From Pantoea ananatis LMG 2665 (GTDB lineage Bacteria; Pseudomonadota; Gammaproteobacteria; Enterobacterales; Enterobacteriaceae), in NCBI RefSeq assembly GCF_000710035.2, contig NZ_JMJJ01000005.1:1-64000 (forward strand): a stretch of 64,000 nt of DNA, read 5' to 3'. This document shows positions 6,515 through 14,806 of the stretch, piece by piece. The notes under the pieces were generated by a model. The model saw nothing but the letters and a program-made list of their open reading frames with translations, was not told the origin of the DNA and ran no database searches. The position numbers and the translations under genes were made by a program. Each line of letters begins with the position of its first letter. The first letter of the stretch is position 1.

Positions 6515-6726
6515 AACCTGCTCCACATTGGGTTTTTATACTGCCTGGTTGGTATTGGCTCCTCCCTATACTCTGGCAACAACGCAGTGACAATCCACAG
6601 GCGCGGATCGAATGCTAGAGTCTTGGTTGCCTGGATGTTTCGGAGTTTGTATCGGGAGAGGAGTTCGTCAGCGGTGGCTGTATCACAAGGGTCATGCACA
6701 AAGGGTGTGATTTTCAATTTCTTCAC
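6511..6726 (-). CDS. small phage protein, unknown function
   Basis: 71 residues beginning with a GTG codon: MKKLKITPFVHDPCDTATA. No domain is recognised; it is basic and has no membrane segment. It overlaps the 3' end of ninH by 35 bases and its TGA forms ATGA with the ninX start, so it is probably part of the same coupled series. The ribosome site is weak, which fits reading by coupled ribosomes. Confidence rests on operon position rather than similarity. Confidence 0.55.
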   Translation of the reverse strand: MKKLKITPFVHDPCDTATADELLSRYKLRNIQATKTLAFDPRLWIVTALLPEYREEPIPTRQYKNPMWSRL

Positions 6727-6919
6727 CTTTGCTTCTGATGCCGCGATTACCTTGCGCCACCATCAGAACCCCGTTGATGACTATATGCTTTTTGGCTTCG
6801 AAGTCTCTGGCGTATTCGCGGACGGTATGCCTGCTTATGCCAAGTATTTCGCCAACTTTTGTCTGATTGCCTCTGGTGGTCACCAGTAGCTCAGGAATGG
6901 TTTTTATCAGTGCGTTCAT
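6692..6919 (-). CDS. ninH: NinH-like DNA-binding protein
   Basis: 75 residues. The N-terminus IKTIPELLVTTRGNQTKVGE followed by ILGISRHTVREYARD is a helix-turn-helix of Fis type, and HIVINGVLMV matches the end of the NinH family (lambda NinH 68 residues). Its role in lambda is not established. The ATG overlaps the ninB stop by ATGA. The order ninB–ninH without ninC–ninG shows a shortened nin region. Confidence 0.83.
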   Translation of the reverse strand: MNALIKTIPELLVTTRGNQTKVGEILGISRHTVREYARDFEAKKHIVINGVLMVAQGNRGIRSKGEEIENHTLCA

Positions 6920-7350
6920 GCTGCACTCCCGAATCTGTTAGCCCATTCTGCCGCCTGCGCCGATTCATCACTGAACCTGACGCCACGCTCGGCACCGAAG
7001 GCATGTATCAATGTGATTAAGTCCCGCATCTCGCTGACGCGCATCTTGCTTGTTGACTGGCCTAGAACAACGAACCCGCCGTTAATTCCAGGCACTGTCT
7101 CCTGCCCTTTCAGGCTGGCGCTGAAGATATGCTTCCACGATTCGCTATCCAGCTTCTTGCCATACCAGACGACCTGACTAGAAACGTCATGCAGGCAGGC
7201 CCATAGCATGCGGTTTTGCGCAAGGCTGCGGGTATCTTCCTGGATGGTTACTTGCAGAGGCTTGTCGGTGTCGGTGGGGAGTTGCTGAATGGCGCTGATG
7301 CAGTTCTGTTGGATGCTGCTGTTACGCAACAGGAAGGTCATCTTCTCCAT
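6916..7350 (-). CDS. ninB: NinB recombination mediator
   Basis: 144 residues from ATG at 7350, aligned by eye with lambda NinB (Orf, 146 residues): VTIQEDTRSLAQNRMLWACL near residue 40, then LDSESWKHIFSASLKGQE, and FVVLGQSTSKMRVSEMRDLI. NinB is a single-strand DNA-binding recombination mediator that can replace RecFOR functions in lambda Red recombination. It is the first intact gene of this part of the prophage; the replication genes expected upstream are missing. A TTG at 7359 would add three residues but fits the family less well. Confidence 0.9.
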   Translation of the reverse strand: MEKMTFLLRNSSIQQNCISAIQQLPTDTDKPLQVTIQEDTRSLAQNRMLWACLHDVSSQVVWYGKKLDSESWKHIFSASLKGQETVPGINGGFVVLGQSTSKMRVSEMRDLITLIHAFGAERGVRFSDESAQAAEWANRFGSAA

Positions 7351-7383
7351 AATGTTCAAACCCTTTTGTCGGCGCAGAATTGT

Positions 7384-7734
7384 TTAATATGTCGCTATCG
7401 AAGCTCCAGTTTTTTTCGGAGGTTTCATTTCTGACTCTCTGTTATCAATCATTTTCTGCACCAACACTAAAGCCTCATCAGTGATGCGCTTCTGCTCTGG
7501 TGTAGGGTTGGTGTCGTGGATGGTGTCGATGAGTTCGTAGAGATTGCGGAGTGGGTCGCAGACTAACCGATTTTTTGTACTAACACATGTACATAAATCA
7601 CAGGGCCCTATCGGGATGTTTAGTGACTGATTGAGAGTATGCAGGATTGAAATACGTTGTTGAGTGTTTTGCTGCGGGGAAATTAAAGGATGTGTCGGGA
7701 TGGAGAAGGATGAGGCGTTATTTACGCACTGATT
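7384..7734 (-). pseudogene. start-less phage reading frame at the prophage boundary
   Basis: A minus-strand frame is open for 116 codons and ends at 7384, but contains no ATG, GTG or TTG until its last 30 codons. The C-terminal part, VCDPLRNLYELIDTIHDTNP… to KPPKKTGASIATY, looks like real protein. The first half is less convincing. I read it as a phage gene whose 5' end has been lost, probably marking the deletion edge of the prophage. Confidence 0.4.
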
Positions 7735-7737
7735 TCA

Positions 7738-8035
7738 GAGATAGATGAGTTGCTTGATATCGATTTTCTTTTACCCGCCGTCACACCGTTCTAATGAACA
7801 CCTATTATGTGCCGATGGGTTAACAGATTGCCAGTCGGAGATAGCATTGTGGTAAAGAGATCGCGGGCGCTTGCGGTTTCGTGCATGCGGCGTAGTGTGG
7901 AAGCGCTATTAAGACGGCGGTACATCAGACAATCAAGTGGAGAACGCCCCATGTGGGCAATAGATTGGGGTTATTGTTGATCTTAACATTGTATTATTTG
8001 TAATTTTTATTGGTGTTTCCCTGGTATTGCGACAC
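7738..8035. other. intergenic stretch at the prophage–chromosome boundary
   Basis: About 300 bases without a supportable gene. It has mixed composition and probably holds the junction between prophage remnant and chromosome. No tRNA, integrase or obvious attachment repeat is visible; the partner repeat would be outside the window. Confidence 0.4.
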
Positions 8036-8173
8036 TCACTTCGTGGGATACGGCCAGGCGTGATCAATCCCTGTGGAAGACAGGACGCCGGTAGCCAGTA
8101 AATAAATCACCACCAACGCAAAGAATATAATTGCTGATATTTCAACGATTTTAATCAGACTGTGTTTAGCCAT
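8036..8173 (-). CDS. small single-span membrane protein
   Basis: 45 residues from ATG at 8173 with AGGGGG 6–7 bases upstream. Residues about 8–30 (IKIVEISAIIFFALVVIYLL) form one transmembrane helix; the C-terminus ends HAWPYPTK. I do not recognise a family. It is a stand-alone gene between the prophage boundary and the PTS gene, on the same strand as both. The strong ribosome site and clear helix argue for a real small protein. Confidence 0.55.
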   Translation of the reverse strand: MAKHSLIKIVEISAIIFFALVVIYLLATGVLSSTGIDHAWPYPTK

Positions 8174-8387
8174 TAATAACCCCCTTTTGATTGCGTGTAT
8201 TTGACCTTCACCTCTTACCTTAGAGTGTTACCGGTAAAGTACAAGCCCCGTTCACAAAATGAAACATAAAGCCATGCTTATATATTGTGACCAGTTTGTT
8301 ACAAGCGTACGGATTGTCGCGGAGGCGCGCTTTAAGGGGACAATGGACACTGAGCAGGAAGGCGGGCAATGCACAGGAGTGACAAAC

Positions 8388-8416
8388 GGCAAAGGCACCG
8401 TGCTCGCACCTTTGCC
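8388..8416 (-). terminator. hairpin after the PTS permease gene
   Basis: GGCAAAGG (8388–8395) pairs with CCTTTGCC (8409–8416), with further pairing inside. The T-run on the minus strand is weak (GTTTGTC), so termination may be partial. Confidence 0.5.
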
Positions 8417-8429
8417 GGGTGAAGGGGGA

Positions 8430-10016
8430 TTATCCGACGCCCAACGCTGATTTCACCTCTTGTGCGATTTTCTCAACCTGTGGGCCATAAATCACCTGCA
8501 CATCCTGTTCGCTCACGCGGTTAATACCATTCGCGCCGGTACGCATTAACGTCTGATCCACCACTTCTTTCATGTCTTTGACGCGAACCCGCAAACGCGT
8601 GAAGCAGCAATCGACATCCTCTATATTGGCCGCCCCGCCCAGTCCGCTGATGATCACGTTAGTGCGCTCGCTGGCTTCAACAAGCTGGGGTTTTTCATCG
8701 TCCGTTTCCCGCCCGGGCGTTTCGACATGCATGCGCGTAATCACATAACGAAACGCGTAGTAATAAACCGGTGCGTAGATTGCCCCAAGCACCAGCGTCC
8801 ACCACCAGTGGGTTTTACTGCCACCCAGCACGCCGAAGACCACCAGATCGATAATGCCGCCCTGCACATTACCAATCATCAGATGTAGCATCGACATCAG
8901 CATAAATGACAGGCCCGTTAGAAATGCATGCAGCAGATAGAGCACCGGCGAAACAAAAATAAAGCAGAACTCCAGCGGTTCGGTGATCCCGGTGGTAAAG
9001 GACGTCAGCGCGCCGGCCATGACCAGCGCCTTAACGCGCTGTTTATGCTCAGGCCTTGCGGTGTGATAGATCGCCAGGGCCGCGGCCGGCAGGCCAAACA
9101 TCATGACCGGTATTTTTCCCTGCGCCAGAAACTGCGTGGCGGTGCGGAGCGTCGCATCAGGAATCATCCCGGGATGGGTCAGCGAGGTATTGAAGATATT
9201 CAACGCACCAACAATCGTCTGCCCGTCCACGATGGCCATACCGCCGATGGGCGTAAAGCGCACGGTTTCATTCAGGATGTGATGCAGGCCCGTCGGGATC
9301 AGAATACGTTCTGAAGCGCCCAGCAGGAACGCACCATACTGCCCGCTCCGACCGATCATCTGTCCTACCCAGGCAATACCTTCACCGATAGTGGGCCAGA
9401 CGAGCGCCAGAAGCACGCCGATCAGCGGCAGGAAAACCACCGTCACGATGGGCACAAAACGGCGTCCGCCAAAGAAACTGATCGCTGTGGGGAGCTGCTG
9501 CGTATAAAAGCGGTTATGCAACATGACGGTAAGCAGTCCGGCAATCACGCCGCCCAGCACGCTCATGTTATAGGTGAAAATGCCCAGCATCTGGATATAT
9601 TCCGCCGAGGTCATCATGGCCGTGGTTTGATCCATTCCGGCCTGCTGCAGCGCCTGAGGTGTGGTCGTGGCGGCGGTAATGCCCCTGGCGGCCAGCGTGG
9701 CGTTAATGCCGACATTCATGGCGATATAGCCGATAACTGCGGCAAAGGCTGCCGTCGGCTTTTCCGCTTTTGCCAGCCCGATGGCGCTGGCCACGGCAAA
9801 GAACAGCGGCAGATTAGCAAAGAGCGCGCCTGCGACTTTGCGAATAAACCCGATGATAAGCTGGGCAACCTGCATCTGTGCGAAGGCTTCACCGGTGACG
9901 GCGGGATTCTGCATGGCGGCTGCCAGCCCCAGAAAGATGCCGGCCGCCGCAATCACCGAAATCGGCATCATCAACGCCTTGCCAAACGCATGGATCTGGC
10001 TGGTCAGTTGTTTCAT
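8430..10016 (-). CDS. PTS glucoside-type EIICB permease
   Basis: 528 residues. The N-terminal EIIC part (about residues 1–425) is highly hydrophobic and contains the family signature GITEPLEFCFIFVSP. The C-terminal EIIB domain (about 450–528) carries the phosphorylation site CFTRLR with Cys471. The protein imports and phosphorylates a sugar using phosphate from EIIA. Similarity is to the glucose/GlvC/MalX/AglA superfamily; an alpha-glucoside such as maltose is the best guess but the substrate cannot be told. No EIIA domain, hydrolase or regulator gene is adjacent, so it should borrow EIIA-Glc (Crr). A divergent gene starts 250 bases away. Confidence 0.85.
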   Translation of the reverse strand: MKQLTSQIHAFGKALMMPISVIAAAGIFLGLAAAMQNPAVTGEAFAQMQVAQLIIGFIRKVAGALFANLPLFFAVASAIGLAKAEKPTAAFAAVIGYIAMNVGINATLAARGITAATTTPQALQQAGMDQTTAMMTSAEYIQMLGIFTYNMSVLGGVIAGLLTVMLHNRFYTQQLPTAISFFGGRRFVPIVTVVFLPLIGVLLALVWPTIGEGIAWVGQMIGRSGQYGAFLLGASERILIPTGLHHILNETVRFTPIGGMAIVDGQTIVGALNIFNTSLTHPGMIPDATLRTATQFLAQGKIPVMMFGLPAAALAIYHTARPEHKQRVKALVMAGALTSFTTGITEPLEFCFIFVSPVLYLLHAFLTGLSFMLMSMLHLMIGNVQGGIIDLVVFGVLGGSKTHWWWTLVLGAIYAPVYYYAFRYVITRMHVETPGRETDDEKPQLVEASERTNVIISGLGGAANIEDVDCCFTRLRVRVKDMKEVVDQTLMRTGANGINRVSEQDVQVIYGPQVEKIAQEVKSALGVG

Positions 10017-10263
10017 GGTGTCGCGCCCTTTTCTGTATTAAACAGCAAGTATTAGCGCGATGTGCCGATAACACCCGTTATGGCAAGGTTACGAAAAGGT
10101 AAAACATGAACACCATCACACTTGGCGTGCCCCACGATAAACGCCAGCTATCGCACCATTAAGCCAATCAATTAGACAAGCTTTGTCGTGAATAGCACAC
10201 TAATCTTTACCATCAGGATATATCCTTGCAACATTCGTCCAACATAAAAATAAGCCTGCACAC

Positions 10264-12570
10264 ATGATGAAATTTAAGCGTCAAATTAAGCCATACCGTG
10301 CCGCAGCGGGCGGCTGGGGTTCACTGGAAGCCACCACACGTTTTGTTTTCGACAGTAAAGCTGCGCTGAAAAATTTGCGTAACCTCATGCGCATGAACAA
10401 AGCACGCGGCTTCGACTGCCCGGGCTGTGCCTGGGGCGATGACAATAAAAGTACCTTTAGCTTCTGCGAAAACGGTGCGAAAGCCGTCACCTGGGAAGCC
10501 ACGCGCCGCGTTGTTGATACCGACTTTTTTGCCAAACACAGCGTGGCAACCCTGTATGCACAAAGCGACTATTTTCTGGAATATCAGGGCCGCCTGACAC
10601 ATCCGTTGCGCTACAACGCCGAAAGCGATCATTACGAACCCATCAGCTGGGATGATGCCCTTGCGCTCATCGCACAACATATTAAAGCGATGGATAACCC
10701 GGATCAGATGGAGCTATACACCTCTGGTCGCGCCAGTAATGAAGCCTCCTGGCTTTATCAGCTGTTCGGCCGCATGTTGGGCACCAATAACTTCCCGGAC
10801 TGCTCCAATATGTGTCACGAGGCAAGCGGTGCGGGCCTGAAACGCAGCATCGGCGTGGGTAAAGGCACCATCCGTCTTGACGATTTTGACCATGCCGATG
10901 CCATTTTTGTCTTTGGCCAAAATCCAGGGACAAACCATCCGCGCATGCTGCACAGCCTGCGTCACGCCGCCGACCATGGCGCAAAAATCGTGACCTTTAA
11001 CACGCTACGCGAGCGCGGTCTGGAACGTTTTGCCGATCCGCAAAAGCCGCTGGAAATTGTCACGTCTAAAGCGGGCACCATCAGCTCTGCCTATTACCAG
11101 CCGCATCTGGGCGGTGATATGGCTGCCGTTCGCGGCATGGTGAAAGCCCTGCTGGAAACGCATCGTGCACGCCTTGCGGCGGGCGAAAGCGGCCTGTTCG
11201 ACCAGGCTTTCCTGAATGCCAAAACCCATGGCGTTGAGGCCTATTTTGAAGCAGTTGATAACACCGACTGGATGCAGATTGTGGCGCAGTCCGGCCTGAC
11301 AGAGGCGCAAATCCGCGAAGCGGCGGCAATTTATCAGAGTGCCGATCGGGTTATTTGCACCTGGGCGATGGGCATCACCCAACACAAGCATTCGGTTGAT
11401 ACCGTGCGTGAAATCACCAACCTGCAGCTGCTGTTTGGGCAGTTAGGCAAAAAAGGGGCGGGCCTGTGCCCTGTTCGCGGTCACAGTAATGTTCAGGGTA
11501 ACCGCACCATGGGCATTGATGAAAAACCGGCTAAGCCTTTCCTCGACGCGCTGGGTCAGCACTTTGGCTTCGAACCCCCGCGTGCTGCAGGCCACAATAC
11601 TGTTGAAGCGCTCAACGCCATGCTGCGTGATGAAATCAAAGTGCTTATCGCGCTCGGGGGCAACCTCGCAGCGGCGGCACCGGATTCTCCGCGTACCGAA
11701 GAAGCCTTGTCCCGTTGTGGTCTGACGGTGCACATCAGCACCAAGCTTAACCGCAGCCACCTCGTGCCGGGTCATGAAGGACTGATTCTGCCTACGCTGG
11801 GCCGCACCGAGCGCGATCTGCAGGCTACGGGTAACCAGTTCATTACGGTCGAAGACTCCTTCAGCATGGTTCATGCCTCTGAAGGCGTGGGGATTCCGTT
11901 GGCGGAGACGCAGCGTTCTGAAACCTCAATTGTGGCGAGTATTGCTCACGCGGTTCTCGGTGATGACAAGGTGAAGTGGTTAGATCTGGCGGCGGATTAC
12001 AACCTGATTCGCGATCATATCGCGGCAACGATTCCGGGTTTTGCCGACTTCAATACCAAATGCGATCAGCCTGGCGGGTTCTATCTTGGCAACGCGGCGG
12101 CAGAACTGCGTTTTAATACGCCGACCGGCAAGGCTGAGTTTAGCCCTGCTGCGCTGCCCCACTCGCTGTTTCCGCAGTTGGATCAGGACGTGCCCTTCAC
12201 GCTGCAAACGCTGCGTTCGCACGATCAGTACAACACGACGATCTACGGTCTCGACGACCGCTATCGCGGCGTTTACGGTCAGCGCGAAGTCGTCTTCATC
12301 AACCCCGATGACATGGCTGAATTAGGGTTCAGCGAAGGGCAGAATGTGGATATTGAAACGCTGTGGAATGATGGCGTCACGCGTCGCGTCAGCGGCTTCA
12401 AGCTGGTGCCTTATAACATTCCTCGCGGCAACCTGGCCGCCTACTATCCTGAAACCAACCCGCTGGTTCCGTTAAACAGCTTCGGTGATATCAGCGGCAC
12501 GCCCACCTCAAAATCCGTGCCGGTTAAGCTCGAACTGACGCAGGCGCTGGCAACCCAACGCATCGCCTGA
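10264..12570 (+). CDS. ydeP: FdhF/YdeP-family molybdopterin oxidoreductase
   Basis: 768 residues, close to E. coli YdeP (759). It begins KFKRQIKPYRAAAGGWGSLE and has DCPGCAW (Cys52, Cys55), the molybdopterin-binding segments YTSGRASNEASWLYQLF and FGQNPGTNHPRM, and a C-terminal formate-dehydrogenase-like dinucleotide domain. The usual N-terminal 4Fe–4S Cys set and active-site selenocysteine/cysteine of true formate dehydrogenases are altered, as in YdeP. YdeP contributes to acid resistance in E. coli; its substrate is unknown. No FdhD partner is adjacent. Two ATG codons in tandem start it with a weak ribosome site. Confidence 0.85.
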   Translation: MMKFKRQIKPYRAAAGGWGSLEATTRFVFDSKAALKNLRNLMRMNKARGFDCPGCAWGDDNKSTFSFCENGAKAVTWEATRRVVDTDFFAKHSVATLYAQSDYFLEYQGRLTHPLRYNAESDHYEPISWDDALALIAQHIKAMDNPDQMELYTSGRASNEASWLYQLFGRMLGTNNFPDCSNMCHEASGAGLKRSIGVGKGTIRLDDFDHADAIFVFGQNPGTNHPRMLHSLRHAADHGAKIVTFNTLRERGLERFADPQKPLEIVTSKAGTISSAYYQPHLGGDMAAVRGMVKALLETHRARLAAGESGLFDQAFLNAKTHGVEAYFEAVDNTDWMQIVAQSGLTEAQIREAAAIYQSADRVICTWAMGITQHKHSVDTVREITNLQLLFGQLGKKGAGLCPVRGHSNVQGNRTMGIDEKPAKPFLDALGQHFGFEPPRAAGHNTVEALNAMLRDEIKVLIALGGNLAAAAPDSPRTEEALSRCGLTVHISTKLNRSHLVPGHEGLILPTLGRTERDLQATGNQFITVEDSFSMVHASEGVGIPLAETQRSETSIVASIAHAVLGDDKVKWLDLAADYNLIRDHIAATIPGFADFNTKCDQPGGFYLGNAAAELRFNTPTGKAEFSPAALPHSLFPQLDQDVPFTLQTLRSHDQYNTTIYGLDDRYRGVYGQREVVFINPDDMAELGFSEGQNVDIETLWNDGVTRRVSGFKLVPYNIPRGNLAAYYPETNPLVPLNSFGDISGTPTSKSVPVKLELTQALATQRIA

Positions 12571-12586
12571 TTCAGGCTTTTCTCCA

Positions 12587-12617
12587 GGCAAAAAGCCGGT
12601 TCGTCCGGCTTTTTGCC
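12587..12617 (+). terminator. terminator after the ydeP-like gene
   Basis: GGCAAAAAGCCGG (12587–12599) and CCGGCTTTTTGCC (12605–12617) form a 13-base perfect stem with a T-rich 3' arm. Confidence 0.85.
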
Positions 12618-12681
12618 TTGCCGCGAGACCCCGATTCGCGTAAAACTGTCAGCCGCTATTAGGCCACGAAACGTAAAAATC

Positions 12682-14616
12682 ATGTTCCAGGATAATCCGC
12701 TGCTTGCGCAGCTTAAAGAGAAGCTTCACTCGCAAACGCCTCGTGCAGAAGGCGTTGTTAAAGGCACCGAAAAGGGATTCGGCTTTCTGGAAGTCGATGC
12801 ACAGAAAAGTTATTTCATCCCGCCGCCACAGATGAAAAAAGTGATGCATGGCGACCGTATCGTTGCCATCGTCCACAGCGATAAAGATCGCGAAAGTGCC
12901 GAGCCTGAAACGCTGGTCGAGCCCTTTCTGAGCCGTTTTGTTGGCCGCGTGCAGAAAAAAGATGACCGCCTTTCTATCGTGCCCGATCATCCTCTGCTCA
13001 AAGACGCGATTCAGTGTCGTCCGGTCCGTGGACTGAGCCATGATTTCCAGAATGGCGACTGGGCCGTGGCAGAAATGCGTCGCCATCCCTTAAAAGGCGA
13101 CCGTGGCTTTTATGCCGAACTCACCGAATTTATCGTTAAAGCCGACGACCACCTTGCACCGTGGTGGGTGACACTGTCACGTCATAATCTGGAGCGTGAA
13201 GCGCCAGAAATCGGCTTTGGCGAGATGCTGGACGAAAGCCTGACGCGTGAAGACCTGACCGCGCTGGATTTTGTGACCATCGACAGCGCCAGCACGGAAG
13301 ATATGGACGATGCGCTGTATGCTGAAGCGCTGGACGATGGCGCCCTGCGTCTGACTATCGCCATTGCCGATCCGACCGCTTATGTTGCCGAAGGCAGCGA
13401 GCTGGATAAGCTGGCGGCGCAGCGTGCCTTTACCAACTACCTGCCGGGCTTCAATATTCCCATGCTGCCGCGCGAGCTGTCTGACGATGTCTGCTCGCTG
13501 CGCCCTGACGTGCGTCGGCCGGTTCTGGCCTGCCGCGTGACCGTGGCTCAGGATGGAAGCCTGGCGGACGATGTGCAGTTCTTTGCGGCCTGGATCGAGT
13601 CCAAAGCCAAACTGGTGTACGACGAGGTTTCAGACTGGCTGGAAAACAGTGACGAATGGCAACCACAGAGCGACGCGATTGCTGACCAGATTCGTCTGCT
13701 GCACCGCCTGTGCCTGTCACGCGCCGAGTGGCGTCAAAACCACGCGCTGGTGTTTAAAGATCGCCCGGACTATCGTTTCCTGCTGGGCGAAAAAGGCGAA
13801 GTGCTGGAAATCGTCGCCGAACCGCGCCGCATAGCGAACCGGATTGTTGAAGAAGCGATGATTCTGGCGAACATCTGTGCCGCCAACGTCCTGCGCGAAA
13901 AGCTGGGCTTTGGTATTTACAACGTCCATGCCGGTTTTGACGCAGCAAACGCCGAACAGGCCGCCGCTGTCCTGGCAACTCACGGCATCACGGCCGATCC
14001 GCAGGCGATCACCACGCTCGACGGTTTCCGCGTACTGCGTCGTGAGCTGGATGCGCAGCCTACTCAGTTCCTTGACAGCCGCATTCGTCGTTTCCAGACC
14101 TATGCAGAGATCACCACCGAGCCGGGCCCGCACTTTGGTTTGGGACTGGAAGCCTATGCCACCTGGACCTCACCGATTCGTAAGTTTGGCGATATGATCA
14201 ACCATCGTCTGCTGAAGGCGATCGTGCGCGGCGAACCCATCGGCCGTCCGGACGATGCGCTGACAGTCACCATGAGCGAGCGTCGTCGTCTAAACCGCAT
14301 GGCCGAGCGCGACGTGGGTGACTGGCTCTATGCCCGCTATCTGTCGCCGTTTGCCGCAACTGACCGCAAGTTTAGCGCAGAAATCATTGATGTATCGCGT
14401 GGTGGCATGCGCGTCCGTCTGCTGGAAAATGGCGCCGTCGCGTTTATTCCTGCGCCGTTCCTGCATGCCGTGCGCGATGAGCTGGTGTGCAGCCAGGAAA
14501 GCGGTACGGTACAGATTAAAGGTGACGTGGTTTACCGCGTATCCGACGTGATTGACGTGACCATTGCGGAAGTTCGCATGGAAACACGCAGCGTTGTTGC
14601 ACGCCCTGCCGCCTAA
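12682..14616 (+). CDS. rnb: exoribonuclease II
   Basis: 644 residues from ATG at 12682, identical in length to E. coli RNase II and starting [12 protein letters not shown] as it does; the longer frame upstream is rejected. It has N-terminal cold-shock domains, a central RNB domain with [14 protein letters not shown] (Asp201, 207, 209 and 210 bind Mg2+), and a C-terminal S1 domain starting around residue 560. RNase II degrades single-stranded RNA processively from the 3' end. It sits between the ydeP-like gene and the CstA-like gene with terminators on both sides. Confidence 0.97.
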   Translation: MFQDNPLLAQLKEKLHSQTPRAEGVVKGTEKGFGFLEVDAQKSYFIPPPQMKKVMHGDRIVAIVHSDKDRESAEPETLVEPFLSRFVGRVQKKDDRLSIVPDHPLLKDAIQCRPVRGLSHDFQNGDWAVAEMRRHPLKGDRGFYAELTEFIVKADDHLAPWWVTLSRHNLEREAPEIGFGEMLDESLTREDLTALDFVTIDSASTEDMDDALYAEALDDGALRLTIAIADPTAYVAEGSELDKLAAQRAFTNYLPGFNIPMLPRELSDDVCSLRPDVRRPVLACRVTVAQDGSLADDVQFFAAWIESKAKLVYDEVSDWLENSDEWQPQSDAIADQIRLLHRLCLSRAEWRQNHALVFKDRPDYRFLLGEKGEVLEIVAEPRRIANRIVEEAMILANICAANVLREKLGFGIYNVHAGFDAANAEQAAAVLATHGITADPQAITTLDGFRVLRRELDAQPTQFLDSRIRRFQTYAEITTEPGPHFGLGLEAYATWTSPIRKFGDMINHRLLKAIVRGEPIGRPDDALTVTMSERRRLNRMAERDVGDWLYARYLSPFAATDRKFSAEIIDVSRGGMRVRLLENGAVAFIPAPFLHAVRDELVCSQESGTVQIKGDVVYRVSDVIDVTIAEVRMETRSVVARPAA

Positions 14617-14621
14617 GACAC

Positions 14622-14662
14622 CACCGTCGGAACAGCACAGCCTGCTCCGACGGTCTTTTTTC
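14622..14662 (+). terminator. rnb terminator
   Basis: ACCGTCGGA (14623–14631) pairs with TCCGACGGT (14646–14654), with a further inner stem, followed by a T-run. Confidence 0.85.
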
Positions 14663-14806
14663 CTCCGCCTGCCCCTGTATCTTCGCGTTAAATTTGCTCC
14701 ACGCTTCACAGTTTTATCTTTATTAACTTCCACTTACATTACATTACATTAACGTTAGCTCGTTGTATCCGATCGCCTTCCATTCGGTCTCTACAAGGAG
14801 TGAGTT

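Noticed and set aside
7848..7980. Short plus-strand frame starting GTG and rich in Arg near the prophage boundary
   Set aside because: No ribosome site and no recognisable pattern; composition typical of random GC-rich reading.
8259..8450. 63-codon plus-strand frame opposite the end of the PTS gene
   Set aside because: Covers the terminator hairpin, no ribosome site, no similarity.
8928..10055. Long plus-strand frames opposite the PTS gene
   Set aside because: Antisense shadows of a strongly conserved gene, with Gln/Arg/His-rich random composition.
10175..10187. GACAA-GCT-TTGTC palindrome between the PTS and ydeP-like genes
   Set aside because: Short arms; could be an operator but no regulator is adjacent and chance is likely.
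14733..14751. Short tandem ACATT repeats upstream of the CstA-like gene
   Set aside because: Only three copies, not in a place with clear promoter spacing; no support for phase variation.
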